A DNA stretch of 64,000 nucleotides from Enterococcus saccharolyticus subsp. saccharolyticus (GCF_029023825.1 NZ_CP118957.1:763501-827500); one strand, 5' to 3'. Counted from the first letter of the stretch, positions 33,448 to 44,436 are shown. Numbers and translations: made by a program. The notes: generated from the sequence alone by a model not told the origin.

Positions 33448-34160
33448 TAACTATAACTTATAAGTGTCGTAAATCCAATTGTCGAAATCACAAGCAGTAA
33501 TGTCCGCATTGTTTTTAAAAGGGTCGTAAAGAAAATACTTAACCATTGTTTACTGGTCAGTTGTATAGAAGCAACTAACGCATCATTGGTTGTTGGAAAT
33601 CGAATAAACAATTGATTGAGCGTCTGGTTGTCACTGATATGCAAGCTTAAAGATGCACCATTGAGATGGTCCATAAATTCTAAATGAGTCAGTAAGACCA
33701 GTTTTCCTAAAGAATACTGACAAAGTAAAAATAAAAATGAAAAGACACTTGTTACTAATAATAGTGGAATGAGACATTCTCCTAAATTTAAGAATACCCA
33801 ACTCCAAAAAGAACTTCCTGATTGATACCAAACGGCAAATTCTTCGGCTTTTTTTCGTTGATAAATGAGCACTAGAAAGAAGAAAAAAACGCTGAATACC
33901 AAAAGCAACAGCATGCGTAACTGGTCATAATAAAGTAATAACCGTTGGCTTGATGTTTGCAATTGTTGGAAAATAACTTGTTTTCCTTCCTGATAACCGG
34001 AAGTATCAATCAAATCTTGTGTCTGTTTGACTAAAACAGGTAGTGATTCTTGTAGACTGTCTAATAATAAGAAGAAACAACTACTCACAGTCAAAAAGAC
34101 TATGTAAATAAGGGTCGCACGTTTATGGTACTTCATGCTGGCTAGCGCGAATTTGAACAC
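33411..34160 (-). CDS. FtsX-like permease protein, small
   Basis: A 249-residue membrane protein with four hydrophobic segments (about 17-35, 82-100, 120-148 and 212-234) and an extracellular stretch between the first two. The layout matches half-size FtsX/MacB permeases. The start at 34160 is preceded by GGAGG within GAAGGGAGG-like sequence. The next gene, overlapping by 37 bases, is a defective ATPase-like protein, so the pair is unlikely to be a normal energised transporter. Confidence 0.65.
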   Translation of the reverse strand: MFKFALASMKYHKRATLIYIVFLTVSSCFFLLLDSLQESLPVLVKQTQDLIDTSGYQEGKQVIFQQLQTSSQRLLLYYDQLRMLLLLVFSVFFFFLVLIYQRKKAEEFAVWYQSGSSFWSWVFLNLGECLIPLLLVTSVFSFLFLLCQYSLGKLVLLTHLEFMDHLNGASLSLHISDNQTLNQLFIRFPTTNDALVASIQLTSKQWLSIFFTTLLKTMRTLLLVISTIGFTTLISYSYWRYRHWNNSSH

Positions 34161-34230
34161 AATGCTTTTCCTCCCTTCTTATCATTAAGTATATAAAAGG
34201 AATTTGAAAAAAATATGAATATCTTATAGC

Positions 34231-34279
34231 AAAAAAAAGAATCCGTTACTTCTTTGTGAAATAACGGATGCCTTTTTTT
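34231..34279 (-). terminator. Terminator of the LTA synthase gene
   Basis: ATCCGTTA pairs with TAACGGAT, with an internal TTC/GAA pair. T8 lies on the minus strand. Confidence 0.8.
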
Positions 34280-36479
34280 ATTTTGCTTCAGAAGTGGATG
34301 TGGTTGTTTCGTCTTTTTCAGCTTCTGGATGGTATTCTTTGTAAGATTTTGTTTCGTATAAATCAACAGTTGATTGATTATTGTTTTGTGAGAAAACGCT
34401 CGTTGATTGATTACCAAGTGTTTTTTCTTGTTCTAATAACCGTTCCATAATGTTTTTATAACTGTAGTCACTTGGATCTACTGGTTCTAAGCCGCTACCT
34501 GTATGGAAACGAAGTAGGTCGCCATTATTAATCTTGTCAGAAATTTCTAATTGACGATTGGCTTCTTTTTGTAACTCATCGATTTGTGCTTGGAGTTCTT
34601 CAGATGGTTCTGTAATTGGCAATTGTGTGTCATTGTCATATAGCGTCCCATTGTAGAACGTGTATTTTGAAGTCATGAATGACCCATCTCGGAAAACGGC
34701 CATATCTTTGTGTCCATTAGAGAACAAATCTTGTCCTAATTGGATATAGTTTTGTGTATCAATTCCTAATAAATGAAGCAAGGTTGGTAATGAATCGATT
34801 TGTGCACCGTACGTATGATTAATCCCACCATTTTCTTGACCAGGAATATGAATCATAAATGGTACGCGTTGCATTTGAGCATTGTCAAAGTCATTCCAAG
34901 TACTACTTGTTTTACCAACTAATTCAGCTAGGCTACGGTTACGGCCATTGGATACACCATAATGGTCTCCATATAACACAATGACTGAGTTGTCATATAA
35001 GCCACTTGCTTTTAGATAATTGAAGAATTCCTCAACTGATTTATCTAAATAATTCGCTGTTGCAAAGTAACCATTTACGGTTTCATCCGGTGTATTTGCC
35101 ATTGGGAATCCTGCGTCATCATTGGTAAATTCAGCATATGGATAATGGTTTGATACAGCAATAAACTTAGAATAAAAAGGCTGTTGTAAGTGTTCTAAGT
35201 ATTGCGCAGATTGTTCAAAGAATGGTTTGTCATGCAAACCATATTGGAATGAATTGTCTTCATTAACATCGTAATAAGAAGCATCGAAGAAATAATCATA
35301 ACCAAAACGTTTGTAAATCTCATTACGGTTCCAGAAGTTTCCTGAATTTCCGTGGAAGACTGCAGTAGTATAACCTTGTGTTTGTTTTAAAATATCTGGA
35401 GCTGCTTCAAAAGTATTTTTCCCACCAAATTGGGTGAAGAAAGCACCTTGATTTAGGCCAAATAACGATGTTTCTAATAACGTTTCCGCATCACTTGTTT
35501 TCCCAGCTTTTACTTGATGGAAGAAATTATCAAAGCTGTAGGTACTCTTGTCATGGTAGATGCTATTTACAAATGGCATTACTTCATGTTCCACACCATT
35601 TTCATCTTTTAATTTATAATCGATTAAAAATTGTTGCGTACTTTCTAAATGGATATAAATGACGTTTTTGCCTTTTGCAATGCCAAACATTTCATCGTTA
35701 GGTGCCGCATAATGTCCTTTAACATAATCTTCGACTTCTTTCATGTCGTTGGGACTTGCTTCGGCACGAACTTGTGTTGTTTTGTATGTTTGTACAGCAT
35801 CATAAGCAGTAAAGGCGTTAATTCCTAAATATTTAACAAGATAATCACGAGAGAAAGTTCTTGTTAATAAGCCAGAGCGATCAGTTTCTGCTAAGAAAAG
35901 ATTTCCTGAGAAAATCATAACAGCTAAAGTTGAAACTGCTAAGGCAACACGAGCACGAATGGGACGTTCATCCATTTTAATTTTCTTCGTCATCAATGCA
36001 CCACCTAAAAGAAGAAAATCGATGAAATAGAAAATATCGGTTGGATGGAACAATTTCAAGGCACTTTGTCCTAACCCTTCGGCAACTTTTCCGGCGCCTA
36101 ACATGGTATTAATTGTAATGAAATCGGTAAACTCACGATAATAAGTTACGTTTGAAAACAGTAAGACTGTCATAATGAAGTAGATGAGCATCATCGTGAT
36201 GTAGGACAATTTCGTTCGTCTGACATATAAAGCAATCGACAGGAGTAAGAGCGTTGTTGCGATTGGATTAATAAACAAAATAAAATACTGCATTGGACTT
36301 TCGATTCCTAAATTGAATTCAGTCATGTATGCAGCAATATTTTTAATCCAAAACAAAACAGCCAATAAGCTGAAAAAGCCCATACGAGTGTTTAAGAAGT
36401 TTGGTATTTTTAAATTTTTCAAAGGAGTATTCCCCACTTTCTTGAAATCTTTCGTGAAAAATAGTTCACGTCTTTTCAA
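34278..36479 (-). CDS. ltaS: Lipoteichoic acid synthase family protein
   Basis: A 733-residue membrane sulfatase-fold enzyme that polymerises glycerol phosphate from phosphatidylglycerol into LTA on the outer face of the membrane. Five N-terminal membrane segments (about 30-215) are followed by an extracellular domain: YIHLESTQQF (metal-binding Glu), GKTSDAET with the catalytic Thr, YGDHYGVS (metal Asp/His) and an acidic, Thr/Ser-rich tail. It is longer than typical LtaS (about 650) because of the tail from about residue 650. The apparent start is TTG without a strong ribosome binding site, so the exact start is uncertain. Confidence 0.9.
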   Translation of the reverse strand: MKRRELFFTKDFKKVGNTPLKNLKIPNFLNTRMGFFSLLAVLFWIKNIAAYMTEFNLGIESPMQYFILFINPIATTLLLLSIALYVRRTKLSYITMMLIYFIMTVLLFSNVTYYREFTDFITINTMLGAGKVAEGLGQSALKLFHPTDIFYFIDFLLLGGALMTKKIKMDERPIRARVALAVSTLAVMIFSGNLFLAETDRSGLLTRTFSRDYLVKYLGINAFTAYDAVQTYKTTQVRAEASPNDMKEVEDYVKGHYAAPNDEMFGIAKGKNVIYIHLESTQQFLIDYKLKDENGVEHEVMPFVNSIYHDKSTYSFDNFFHQVKAGKTSDAETLLETSLFGLNQGAFFTQFGGKNTFEAAPDILKQTQGYTTAVFHGNSGNFWNRNEIYKRFGYDYFFDASYYDVNEDNSFQYGLHDKPFFEQSAQYLEHLQQPFYSKFIAVSNHYPYAEFTNDDAGFPMANTPDETVNGYFATANYLDKSVEEFFNYLKASGLYDNSVIVLYGDHYGVSNGRNRSLAELVGKTSSTWNDFDNAQMQRVPFMIHIPGQENGGINHTYGAQIDSLPTLLHLLGIDTQNYIQLGQDLFSNGHKDMAVFRDGSFMTSKYTFYNGTLYDNDTQLPITEPSEELQAQIDELQKEANRQLEISDKINNGDLLRFHTGSGLEPVDPSDYSYKNIMERLLEQEKTLGNQSTSVFSQNNNQSTVDLYETKSYKEYHPEAEKDETTTSTSEAK

Positions 36480-36634
36480 TCATCTCTATTATTCTACTAA
36501 GGAGAAGAAAGCGTGTCAATGAAATAGCGAGAACCGTTGTGAAATTAAATCTTTCTTTAAAATCAGAGGTGGCAGACAAAGGAAAAGGTTTTTGTTATAC
36601 TACATACAATGAGTACAAAGCAGGTGGAGGAAAT

Positions 36635-37801
36635 ATGAACATAAAAGTGACACAACAAGCAGCAAAAAAAATCAAAAAAGGTTATCCCTTAATTCAAGAA
36701 GAAGATTTAGCTCAAAAAGTGGATACAAATGATTGGGTGACCTTTACGGATACCCAGGGCACTTATTTAGCACAAGGTTACTTAGGCAAACAAAACAAAG
36801 GTATGGGCTGGATTCTGACAAAAGAAGCATGCCCAATTGACCATGAATTTTTCGTTCAGCGCTTTGCTACTGCGAAAGCAAAACGACAAGCATATTATGC
36901 GGATAGTCAAACTACTGCTTTTCGGGTGTTAAATGGAGAAGGCGATGAGCTAGGTGGCCTAATTATTGACTTATACAATGAATATGCTGTTTTTTCTTGG
37001 TACAACGACACGTTATATCATCAAAAACAACCGTTAGTAACTGCATTTCAAGAAGTATTTCCAGAAGTAAAGGGTGTTTATGAGAAAATTCGTTTCGACT
37101 CAAACTTACCAGAAAGTCAATTTGTGTATGGCGATTTGGCACCGGAACCATTGGTGATTAAAGAAAATGGTATTCACTATGCCACCTATTTAAACGAAGG
37201 GCTGATGACTGGTATTTTTCTTGATCAACGAGAAGTTCGCGGCTTGTTAGCAGAAGGCTTTGCTTCAGGGAAAACGGTTTTAAATATGTTTAGTTATACG
37301 GGCGCTTTTTCAGTTGCTGCAGCAATGGGTGGAGCGATTGAGACAACTAGTGTCGATTTAGCCAAAAGGAGTTTGCCTAAAACCAAGGAACAATTTGCAG
37401 TCAATGGATTAGATGAAAGTCAGCAAAAAATTCATGTCATGGATACGTTTGAGTATTTCAAGTATGCAAAGAAGAAAGACTTACAGTTTGATTTGATTGT
37501 TCTAGATCCCCCTAGTTTTGCCCGTAATAAGAAAAAAGTTTTCCGTGTAGCCAAAAATTATGGTGAATTAATTGAAGATAGTGTCGATATATTAAATGAG
37601 GACGGCGTGATTATTGCTTCTACAAATGCAGCTAACGTGTCACCACAACGATTCCAACAAATGATTGAAGAAGCATTGACTAAAAAAGGAGTGCACTTTG
37701 AGAAAATAGCTACGTATCACTTGCCAAGCGATTTTGCTGTCTATCCACAGTTTCCAGAAGGAGATTATCTGAAGGTTTATTTCTATCAAGTGAAAAAATA
37801 A
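36635..37801 (+). CDS. RlmI-like 23S rRNA (cytosine-C5) methyltransferase
   Basis: A 388-residue enzyme with an N-terminal PUA domain (about 1-80), a connecting beta domain with FRVLNGEGDELGGLIIDLY, and a C-terminal Rossmann methyltransferase: VLNMFSYTGAFSVAAA (motif I), LIVLDPPSFARNK (motif IV) and an ending YLKVYFYQV. It uses SAM to methylate rRNA, as RlmI/RlmK family members do. The start at 36635 follows GTGGAGG by 5 bases; a longer reading from 36539 has no ribosome binding site. AroD follows 16 bases later, so the two may share a transcript. Confidence 0.9.
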   Translation: MNIKVTQQAAKKIKKGYPLIQEEDLAQKVDTNDWVTFTDTQGTYLAQGYLGKQNKGMGWILTKEACPIDHEFFVQRFATAKAKRQAYYADSQTTAFRVLNGEGDELGGLIIDLYNEYAVFSWYNDTLYHQKQPLVTAFQEVFPEVKGVYEKIRFDSNLPESQFVYGDLAPEPLVIKENGIHYATYLNEGLMTGIFLDQREVRGLLAEGFASGKTVLNMFSYTGAFSVAAAMGGAIETTSVDLAKRSLPKTKEQFAVNGLDESQQKIHVMDTFEYFKYAKKKDLQFDLIVLDPPSFARNKKKVFRVAKNYGELIEDSVDILNEDGVIIASTNAANVSPQRFQQMIEEALTKKGVHFEKIATYHLPSDFAVYPQFPEGDYLKVYFYQVKK

Positions 37802-37817
37802 AAAATGGGGTGTCTTT

Positions 37818-38567
37818 TTGTTGCAAGTACGAAATGTCGAAATTGGAGCGGGGCGACCAAAGATTTGTGTTCCGTTGGTTGGTTCAACAAAAAAAGAAAT
37901 AATTGAACAATGTATGAAAGCTGATGATTCAGCAGCAGATATTATTGAATGGCGCGTGGATTATTTTAGTGAAGTTGCTACCCTAGAAAAAGTGTATGAT
38001 GTGTTGGAAGTACTCCGTGAAATGACGGATAAAGTGTTGTTGTTTACGTTTCGAACCAAAGAAGAAGGTGGAGAACGTGCCATTTCTTTGACCAATTATC
38101 AAGAACTATATACAAATATTGCTCGTTTAGGTCAAGTAGACTTAATGGATGTGGAATTGAGTATCGCGCAATTTTTAGGTCGGGAGTTTATTCGTGATTT
38201 AAAAAATGCAGCTGTTAAGGTGGTTATGAGTTCGCATGATTTCGATAAAACACCCGCTGATGGTGAGTTGGTTTATCGTGTCAATGTAATGAATCAATTT
38301 GGTGCAGATATAGGCAAATTAGCCGTGATGCCTCATAATTTACAAGATGTTTTACGCATTATGGGCATTCCGCAAAAAGTACAAGTTTTTAATCAATTAC
38401 CATTAGCAGTTATGTCGATGGGGGATTTAGGAAAAGTGACGCGTGTGAGTGGTGAGATTATCGATTCTGTCTTTACGTTTGGGTCGTTAGGTCAAGCGTC
38501 TGCGCCAGGTCAAATTCCTGTCGAACAGCTAGATATCATTTTAGATGCCTTACATGTAACTGAATAA
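37818..38567 (+). CDS. aroD: 3-dehydroquinate dehydratase, type I
   Basis: A 249-residue shikimate-pathway enzyme that converts 3-dehydroquinate to 3-dehydroshikimate through a Schiff base. The Schiff-base Lys is in GADIGKLAVMP (about residue 172), the catalytic His in MSSHDFDKTP (about 145), and DIIEWRVDYF is the N-terminal substrate motif. It starts at TTG 37818 after GGGGTG. It is separate from any other aro gene in the window and sits between the RlmI-like and YbaK genes. Confidence 0.95.
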   Translation: MLQVRNVEIGAGRPKICVPLVGSTKKEIIEQCMKADDSAADIIEWRVDYFSEVATLEKVYDVLEVLREMTDKVLLFTFRTKEEGGERAISLTNYQELYTNIARLGQVDLMDVELSIAQFLGREFIRDLKNAAVKVVMSSHDFDKTPADGELVYRVNVMNQFGADIGKLAVMPHNLQDVLRIMGIPQKVQVFNQLPLAVMSMGDLGKVTRVSGEIIDSVFTFGSLGQASAPGQIPVEQLDIILDALHVTE

Positions 38568-38583
38568 GTAGGAAGTGACAACT

Positions 38584-39066
38584 GTGGTAAAGAAAAAAAT
38601 AGTGAAAACCAATGCCATTCGCTTAGTTGAGCAACAAAAAATCGCTTATGTAGAACATCAATATGAGTGGTCTGAAGAGCATCTTAGTGCAAACGATGTT
38701 GCGCAACAATTGGGTGAGCAAGAAAATATTTATAAAACGCTTGTTGCTGTGGGGAATAAAACCGGACCATTAGTCGCAGTTATTCCTGGAAATCGAGCAC
38801 TCGATTTGAAAAAAATGGCAAAAGCTAGTGGCAATAAAAAGGTGGAAATGCTTCATTTACGTGATTTAGAGGCAACTACAGGCTACATTCGTGGTGGTTG
38901 CTCACCAGTCGGTATGAAAAAATTATTTCCCACTTATTTCGATCAGTCAGCCGAATCATTGCCAACGATGATTGTTTCGGCAGGGCGTCGCGGCTTACAA
39001 ATAGAAGTCGCACCTCAAGACTTAGCTAAGATTACGCGGGGATATTTTGTAGATATTATCGAATAA
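38584..39066 (+). CDS. ybaK: YbaK/EbsC-type aminoacyl-tRNA deacylase
   Basis: A 160-residue trans-editing protein that removes Cys (or Ala) mischarged on tRNA-Pro. Family landmarks: an N-terminal KTNAIRLVEQQ, YKTLVAVG with its conserved Lys, VIPGNRALDLKKMAKA, GYIRGGCSPVGMKK and ISAGRRG-like VSAGRRG. Enterococcal members are called EbsC. GTG 38584 follows AGGAAG by 8 bases, better than GTG 38575, which overlaps the site. It ends an operon with rlmI-like and aroD genes, followed by a terminator. Confidence 0.93.
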   Translation: MVKKKIVKTNAIRLVEQQKIAYVEHQYEWSEEHLSANDVAQQLGEQENIYKTLVAVGNKTGPLVAVIPGNRALDLKKMAKASGNKKVEMLHLRDLEATTGYIRGGCSPVGMKKLFPTYFDQSAESLPTMIVSAGRRGLQIEVAPQDLAKITRGYFVDIIE

Positions 39067-39103
39067 AAAAAGTTTGAAACGTTTGGTTCGTTTCAAACTT
39101 TTT
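39064..39103. terminator. Bidirectional terminator
   Basis: AAAGTTTGAAAC pairs with GTTTCAAACTTT, then TTC. Confidence 0.85.
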
Positions 39104-39107
39104 CATG

Positions 39108-40370
39108 TTAATAATGGAAATAAGAGGCGATTTCGGCAGCATGCTTTCCTGCAGAGTGACCTGTACAAAAAGCTGCGGTAATATTAAAGCCTCCTGTATA
39201 GCCGTTGATATCAATTAATTCGCCACCAAAGAATAAGCCTGGCATTACTTTGCTTTCCATCGTTTTTGGATTGATTTCTTTAAGATTAATTCCGCCACCT
39301 GTCACAAAAGATTTTTCTAGTGGGAAGGTTTTGACAATTTGAATCTGGAAATCTTTCCATAAAGCAATAATTTCTGCTAGTTGTTCTTCCGTCAATTGAT
39401 TGGCGGGTAAATCAGCTAGCTCTAATTTTTCTAAATAAAAATGAAGTAGGCGTTCAGGTAAGAAGGCTAGCAAAGCATTTTTTAAGACTTTTTTAGTATC
39501 TTTTAAGGTTTCTTGTACTTGCTTGGTTAATTCTGCTTCTGAGATGTCTGGGAAGCAATCTAAGGAGACTGCGACCTGTTCTTGTGTTTCTAATAGTTGA
39601 TTGACGAAAGACGAGCAACGCAATGCTGCAGGTCCGGATACACCAAAATGGGTAAACAACAAATCCATTTTATGACTAGTGACTGACTTGCCTTGTTCAT
39701 TTAAAACCGATAAACAAATATCGCGCAAAGAAATTCCTTGTAAGGTTTTCTCACAAATGAAATCTTCTTCTGAGATGAGAGGGGACTCTGTTGGATAAAG
39801 TGGGGCAATCGTATGGCCAACTTTTTTTGCTAATTTATAGCCATCTCCCGTTGATCCCGTCGAAGGATACGTTCGTCCACCGGTTGTTAAAACCACACAT
39901 GGGGCATAAAAAGTTTCAAATTCAGTTTCCACACCTTTTATTTCTGTTTCATGTAAAAGTTTCTTAACCACTGTATTGGTGGCAATTGTCACGCCTAGTT
40001 CTTTGACACGGTTCACTAATGTGTCGACAATTGTTTTTGATTTATTGCTTACAGGAAACATTCGTCCATGATCTTCTTCTTTTAATGATACACCTTGTGA
40101 TTCAAAAAAGTTCATAATATCTTGATTATTAAACTGTGCAAACGTACTGTATAAAAATTTTCCATTTCCTGGAATGTGATGAATTAAATCGTCCACCATG
40201 CGATTATTTGTAACATTGCAGCGTCCACCTCCTGTCATTAATAATTTCTTACCAAAGCGTTTGTTTTTTTCAATAAGCAATACCTTTGCATTGCTTTCTG
40301 CAGCAGCGATTGCGGCCATTAAACCACTCGTGCCACCACCTACGACGATTACGTCATATGTTGATTCCAT
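39108..40370 (-). CDS. HI0933/YhiN-family flavoprotein
   Basis: A 420-residue FAD-binding oxidoreductase of unknown reaction. GGGTSGLMAAIAAAE (about residues 10-24) is the dinucleotide-binding loop, and GKKLLMTGGGRCNVTN the family signature. TGGRTYPSTGSTGDGYKLA lies in the middle, and the C-terminal GGELIDINGYTGGFNITAAFCTGHSAG closes the FAD site. The ATG at 40370 follows GAGGTGAT by 4 bases. The GTG at 40379 would overlap the site. It is a single gene, convergent with ybaK. Confidence 0.92.
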   Translation of the reverse strand: MESTYDVIVVGGGTSGLMAAIAAAESNAKVLLIEKNKRFGKKLLMTGGGRCNVTNNRMVDDLIHHIPGNGKFLYSTFAQFNNQDIMNFFESQGVSLKEEDHGRMFPVSNKSKTIVDTLVNRVKELGVTIATNTVVKKLLHETEIKGVETEFETFYAPCVVLTTGGRTYPSTGSTGDGYKLAKKVGHTIAPLYPTESPLISEEDFICEKTLQGISLRDICLSVLNEQGKSVTSHKMDLLFTHFGVSGPAALRCSSFVNQLLETQEQVAVSLDCFPDISEAELTKQVQETLKDTKKVLKNALLAFLPERLLHFYLEKLELADLPANQLTEEQLAEIIALWKDFQIQIVKTFPLEKSFVTGGGINLKEINPKTMESKVMPGLFFGGELIDINGYTGGFNITAAFCTGHSAGKHAAEIASYFHY

Positions 40371-40393
40371 ATATATCACCTCAATGTAAATAG

Positions 40394-41830
<1,437 letters not shown>

Positions 41831-41865
41831 ACAGAATTTACTTGAAAAAAAACATTAAAAAAAGT

Positions 41866-41901
41866 AAAGTAGTAGTTGTAATGACTACTACTTTATTTTT
41901 T
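41866..41901 (+). terminator. Terminator of gdhA
   Basis: AAAGTAGTAGT pairs with ACTACTACTTT, then ATTTTTT. Confidence 0.85.
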
Positions 41902-41915
41902 AGGAGGATTCAAAA

Positions 41916-43262
41916 ATGGGACACATTTCATTTGACCATTCTAAGTTAACACCATTTGTTCGCGAACATGAGCTAGACTACATGCAAACTCAAGTAACTG
42001 CAGCAGATAAAGCGTTACGTGAAGGAACAGGTCCAGGAAACGATTTTACTGGCTGGATCGATTTGCCAAAAGACTACGATAAAGAAGAATTTGCACGCAT
42101 TAAAAAAGCGGCAGAAAAAATTCAATCTGATTCTGACGTTTTAATTGTAATCGGTATCGGTGGTTCTTATTTAGGTGCTCGTGCAGCAATCGAGTTTTTA
42201 CAACATTCATTCTACAATGTATTACCAAAAGAAGAACGTAAAACACCACAAGTTTTCTTTGCTGGAAACTCAATTTCTTCAACTTATTTAGCTGACTTAA
42301 TTGAAGTTATTGGTGACCGTGACTTCTCTGTGAACGTAATCTCTAAATCAGGTACAACAACTGAGCCAGCGATTGCTTTCCGTGTCTTCAAAGAATTATT
42401 AATCAAAAAATATGGAAAAGAAGAAGCCAACAAACGTATTTATGCGACAACTGACCGTGCAAAAGGCGCTGTAAAAGTTGAAGCTGATACAGAAGGTTGG
42501 GAAACTTTTGTGATTCCAGATGATGTTGGTGGACGTTTTACTGTCTTAACACCAGTTGGTTTATTACCAATCGCTGTTAGTGGTGCGGATATCGATGCGT
42601 TGATGCAAGGTGCAGCAGACGCTCGTGAAGCTTATTCAAATGCTGATTTGAAAGAAAACGAAGCTTACCAATATGCTGCTTTACGTAATATTTTATACCG
42701 TAAAGGCAAAGCTATTGAAATCTTGGTGAACTACGAACCAGGAATGCAATACTTCTCTGAATGGTGGAAACAATTATACGGCGAATCAGAAGGAAAAGAT
42801 CAAAAAGGAATTTATCCTTCAAGCGCCAACTTCTCAACTGACTTACACTCTGTTGGACAAACAATCCAAGACGGTACACGTAATGTTTTTGAAACAGTTG
42901 TGAAAGTGGAAAAAGCACGCAAAGTCATTGATATTCCAGTTCAAGAATCTGACTTAGATGGTTTAGGTTACTTAGAAGGTAAAGATGTTGACTTTGTTAA
43001 TACAAAAGCCTTCGAAGGAACACTATTAGCGCATACAGATGGGAATGTACCAAACCTATTAGTAAAAATTCCAACAATGGATGCTTACACATTAGGGCAT
43101 TTAGTGTACTTCTTTGAAATTGCAGTAGGAATCTCAGGTTACTTAAATGGCGTAAATCCATTTGACCAACCAGGTGTAGAAGACTACAAACGTAACATGT
43201 TTGCTTTATTAGGTAAACCAGGTTTTGAAGAGTTAGCGAAAGAATTGAACGCACGTCTATAA
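41916..43262 (+). CDS. pgi: Glucose-6-phosphate isomerase
   Basis: A 448-residue glycolytic isomerase. [18 protein letters not shown] and [14 protein letters not shown] are the phosphosugar-binding segments. [14 protein letters not shown] is PGI signature 1, and [18 protein letters not shown] covers signature 2 with the catalytic Lys. AGGAGG stands 8 bases before the ATG. Its last 79 bases are overlapped on the other strand by a read-through extension of a damaged phosphatase gene. Confidence 0.98.
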   Translation: MGHISFDHSKLTPFVREHELDYMQTQVTAADKALREGTGPGNDFTGWIDLPKDYDKEEFARIKKAAEKIQSDSDVLIVIGIGGSYLGARAAIEFLQHSFYNVLPKEERKTPQVFFAGNSISSTYLADLIEVIGDRDFSVNVISKSGTTTEPAIAFRVFKELLIKKYGKEEANKRIYATTDRAKGAVKVEADTEGWETFVIPDDVGGRFTVLTPVGLLPIAVSGADIDALMQGAADAREAYSNADLKENEAYQYAALRNILYRKGKAIEILVNYEPGMQYFSEWWKQLYGESEGKDQKGIYPSSANFSTDLHSVGQTIQDGTRNVFETVVKVEKARKVIDIPVQESDLDGLGYLEGKDVDFVNTKAFEGTLLAHTDGNVPNLLVKIPTMDAYTLGHLVYFFEIAVGISGYLNGVNPFDQPGVEDYKRNMFALLGKPGFEELAKELNARL

Positions 43263-43855
43263 AATAAAAACGATGGTCCTTGTTGAAAAACAGAAGGCCA
43301 TCGTTTTTTTTTTAGGTGAGTAAAAGAGACGAGTGTATCTTGTTGATATTGCGCCAGAAAAATAGCGGGCATTTGCATTTTTTCAAAATCTTGGTATGTA
43401 AAATTCCCTTGTGTTAAGTGATGAAATAAAATAGCAAACGCTGTACCATGACCACAAATGAGGTTATTTTTAACAGGATGATTGAGAATTTCTTGGTAAA
43501 CGGGCAATATTCGTTCCTTCACTTGACGAAATGATTCACCATTTGGCAAAGCATAGTCCACATTTTGCCATTGTTTTTTAGCAAAGGTAGGAAAATCATC
43601 GACCCATTTGCCAACAGTCCGTTCTCGTAAGTCCCAGCGTGTGGAAATCGCTAAATTAAAAAAGTCAGCAGTTGGTTGAATGGTTTGTATGGTGCGTAAA
43701 TAAGGGCTAGAAAAAATTTGCTCAATTGATTTATCTTTGAAAAATGATACAAGTGCTTGCGCATGTTGGTGACCAGCTGCCGTCAAAGGGGCTGTTTCAT
43801 CATCTTTATTACTAATATCACGAATGGAGCGACGGACAAAATAAATAGTTTTCAT
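43184..43855 (-). CDS. Histidine phosphatase family protein with altered active site and run-on C-terminus
   Basis: A 223-residue phosphoglycerate-mutase-like protein. The nucleophile motif, normally VRHG or VRHS, reads FVRRSIRD: the catalytic His is Arg (CGC; one transition from CAC). The second His (ICGHGTAF), the Arg of [10 protein letters not shown] and the acid region are kept. The frame fails to stop at the gene end: it runs through an A10 tract and the pgi terminator hairpin, then 79 bases antisense into pgi. A frameshift in the homopolymer would restore an earlier stop. It is probably inactive or in decay. The start at 43855 is chosen over 43906 by similarity. Confidence 0.75.
   Translation of the reverse strand: MKTIYFVRRSIRDISNKDDETAPLTAAGHQHAQALVSFFKDKSIEQIFSSPYLRTIQTIQPTADFFNLAISTRWDLRERTVGKWVDDFPTFAKKQWQNVDYALPNGESFRQVKERILPVYQEILNHPVKNNLICGHGTAFAILFHHLTQGNFTYQDFEKMQMPAIFLAQYQQDTLVSFTHLKKKRWPSVFQQGPSFLFYRRAFNSFANSSKPGLPNKANMLRL
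43266..43314. terminator. Bidirectional terminator of pgi
   Basis: AAAAACGATGG-CCT pairs with AGG-CCATCGTTTTT with a T10 tract. Confidence 0.88.
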
Positions 43856-43903
43856 AGCAATCTTCTTATGTAAAAAAAGTCTTATCAATCCTTTATTATA
43901 CAA

Positions 43904-43940
43904 CAAAAAGCCGTCTTTAGTTTGAATGAACTAAAGACGG
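43904..43940 (-). terminator. Terminator of the 49-residue protein gene
   Basis: CCGTCTTTAGTT pairs perfectly with AACTAAAGACGG; on the minus strand CTTTTTG follows. Confidence 0.85.
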
Positions 43941-43988
43941 TTCTAATACGGACTAGGTGAAGTCATGAATTTGAAATCCTTTCTATAT

Positions 43989-44138
43989 TTAAGCCATAGT
44001 TTTTAGGTTTTTAATTGCTTCTTCAATAGTTACGCCGTAAGCGATACGTGTATCATCTTTACTGTCGATTGCCATAAACATATTTGTTTGTGTATCAAAG
44101 GCAATGCGATATTCTAAATTTGCTTTTGTGAATGTCAT
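43989..44138 (-). CDS. Small protein, 49 residues
   Basis: An AGGAGG site lies 7 bases before the ATG, and a perfect terminator hairpin follows the stop. The protein begins MTFTKANLEYRIAFD and ends EEAIKNLKTMA. The pattern of two beta strands then a helix (YRIAFDTQTNMFMAID, then GVTIEEAIKNL) resembles small HicB-like or DUF-type folds, but I cannot name it. Codon use and signals look genuine. Confidence 0.65.
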   Translation of the reverse strand: MTFTKANLEYRIAFDTQTNMFMAIDSKDDTRIAYGVTIEEAIKNLKTMA

Positions 44139-44243
44139 ATAAATTCCTCCTTTTTACTTATCATTCAGCCGCGACTCTAATGTAGCACGAACGTGAGAAA
44201 ATTTCAAAGATAAACCTAAAACTTCTTAAAGTGTCTTAAGAAA

Positions 44244-44318
44244 TTAGTTGTTTTCATTTAAACCAACTAAAAGACCAATCGTTAACATGAAAAAAATAGC
44301 CGTTTGAATAGCAATCAT
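44244..44318 (-). CDS. Small hydrophobic peptide, 24 residues
   Basis: MIAIQTAIFFMLTIGLLVGLNENN is one membrane-spanning helix with a polar tail. An AGGAGG site stands 8 bases before the ATG, with TATACT about 25 bases upstream of that site. Size, single helix and short polar end resemble putative holin-like or type I toxin peptides of Firmicutes. A large hairpin (44377-44428) lies upstream. No antitoxin RNA was proven. Confidence 0.55.
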   Translation of the reverse strand: MIAIQTAIFFMLTIGLLVGLNENN

Positions 44319-44376
44319 CGTACGCACCTCCTTTTCTTTACTCTCAGTATAGTAAAGAATAAGGCAATATACACGA

Positions 44377-44428
44377 ACACCACAGTAACGAAGAGATAAC
44401 AAAATTGTCATCTTTTCAACTGTGGTGT
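44377..44428. other. Long inverted repeat between small peptide and glycerophosphodiesterase genes
   Basis: ACACCACAGT pairs perfectly with ACTGTGGTGT across 32 bases that themselves contain AAGA...TCTT and GATAAC/GTCATC partial pairing. No T-run follows, so it is not a classical terminator. It lies upstream of the 24-residue peptide ORF and downstream of the phosphodiesterase. Confidence 0.5.
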
Positions 44429-44436
44429 GTAAGAGA

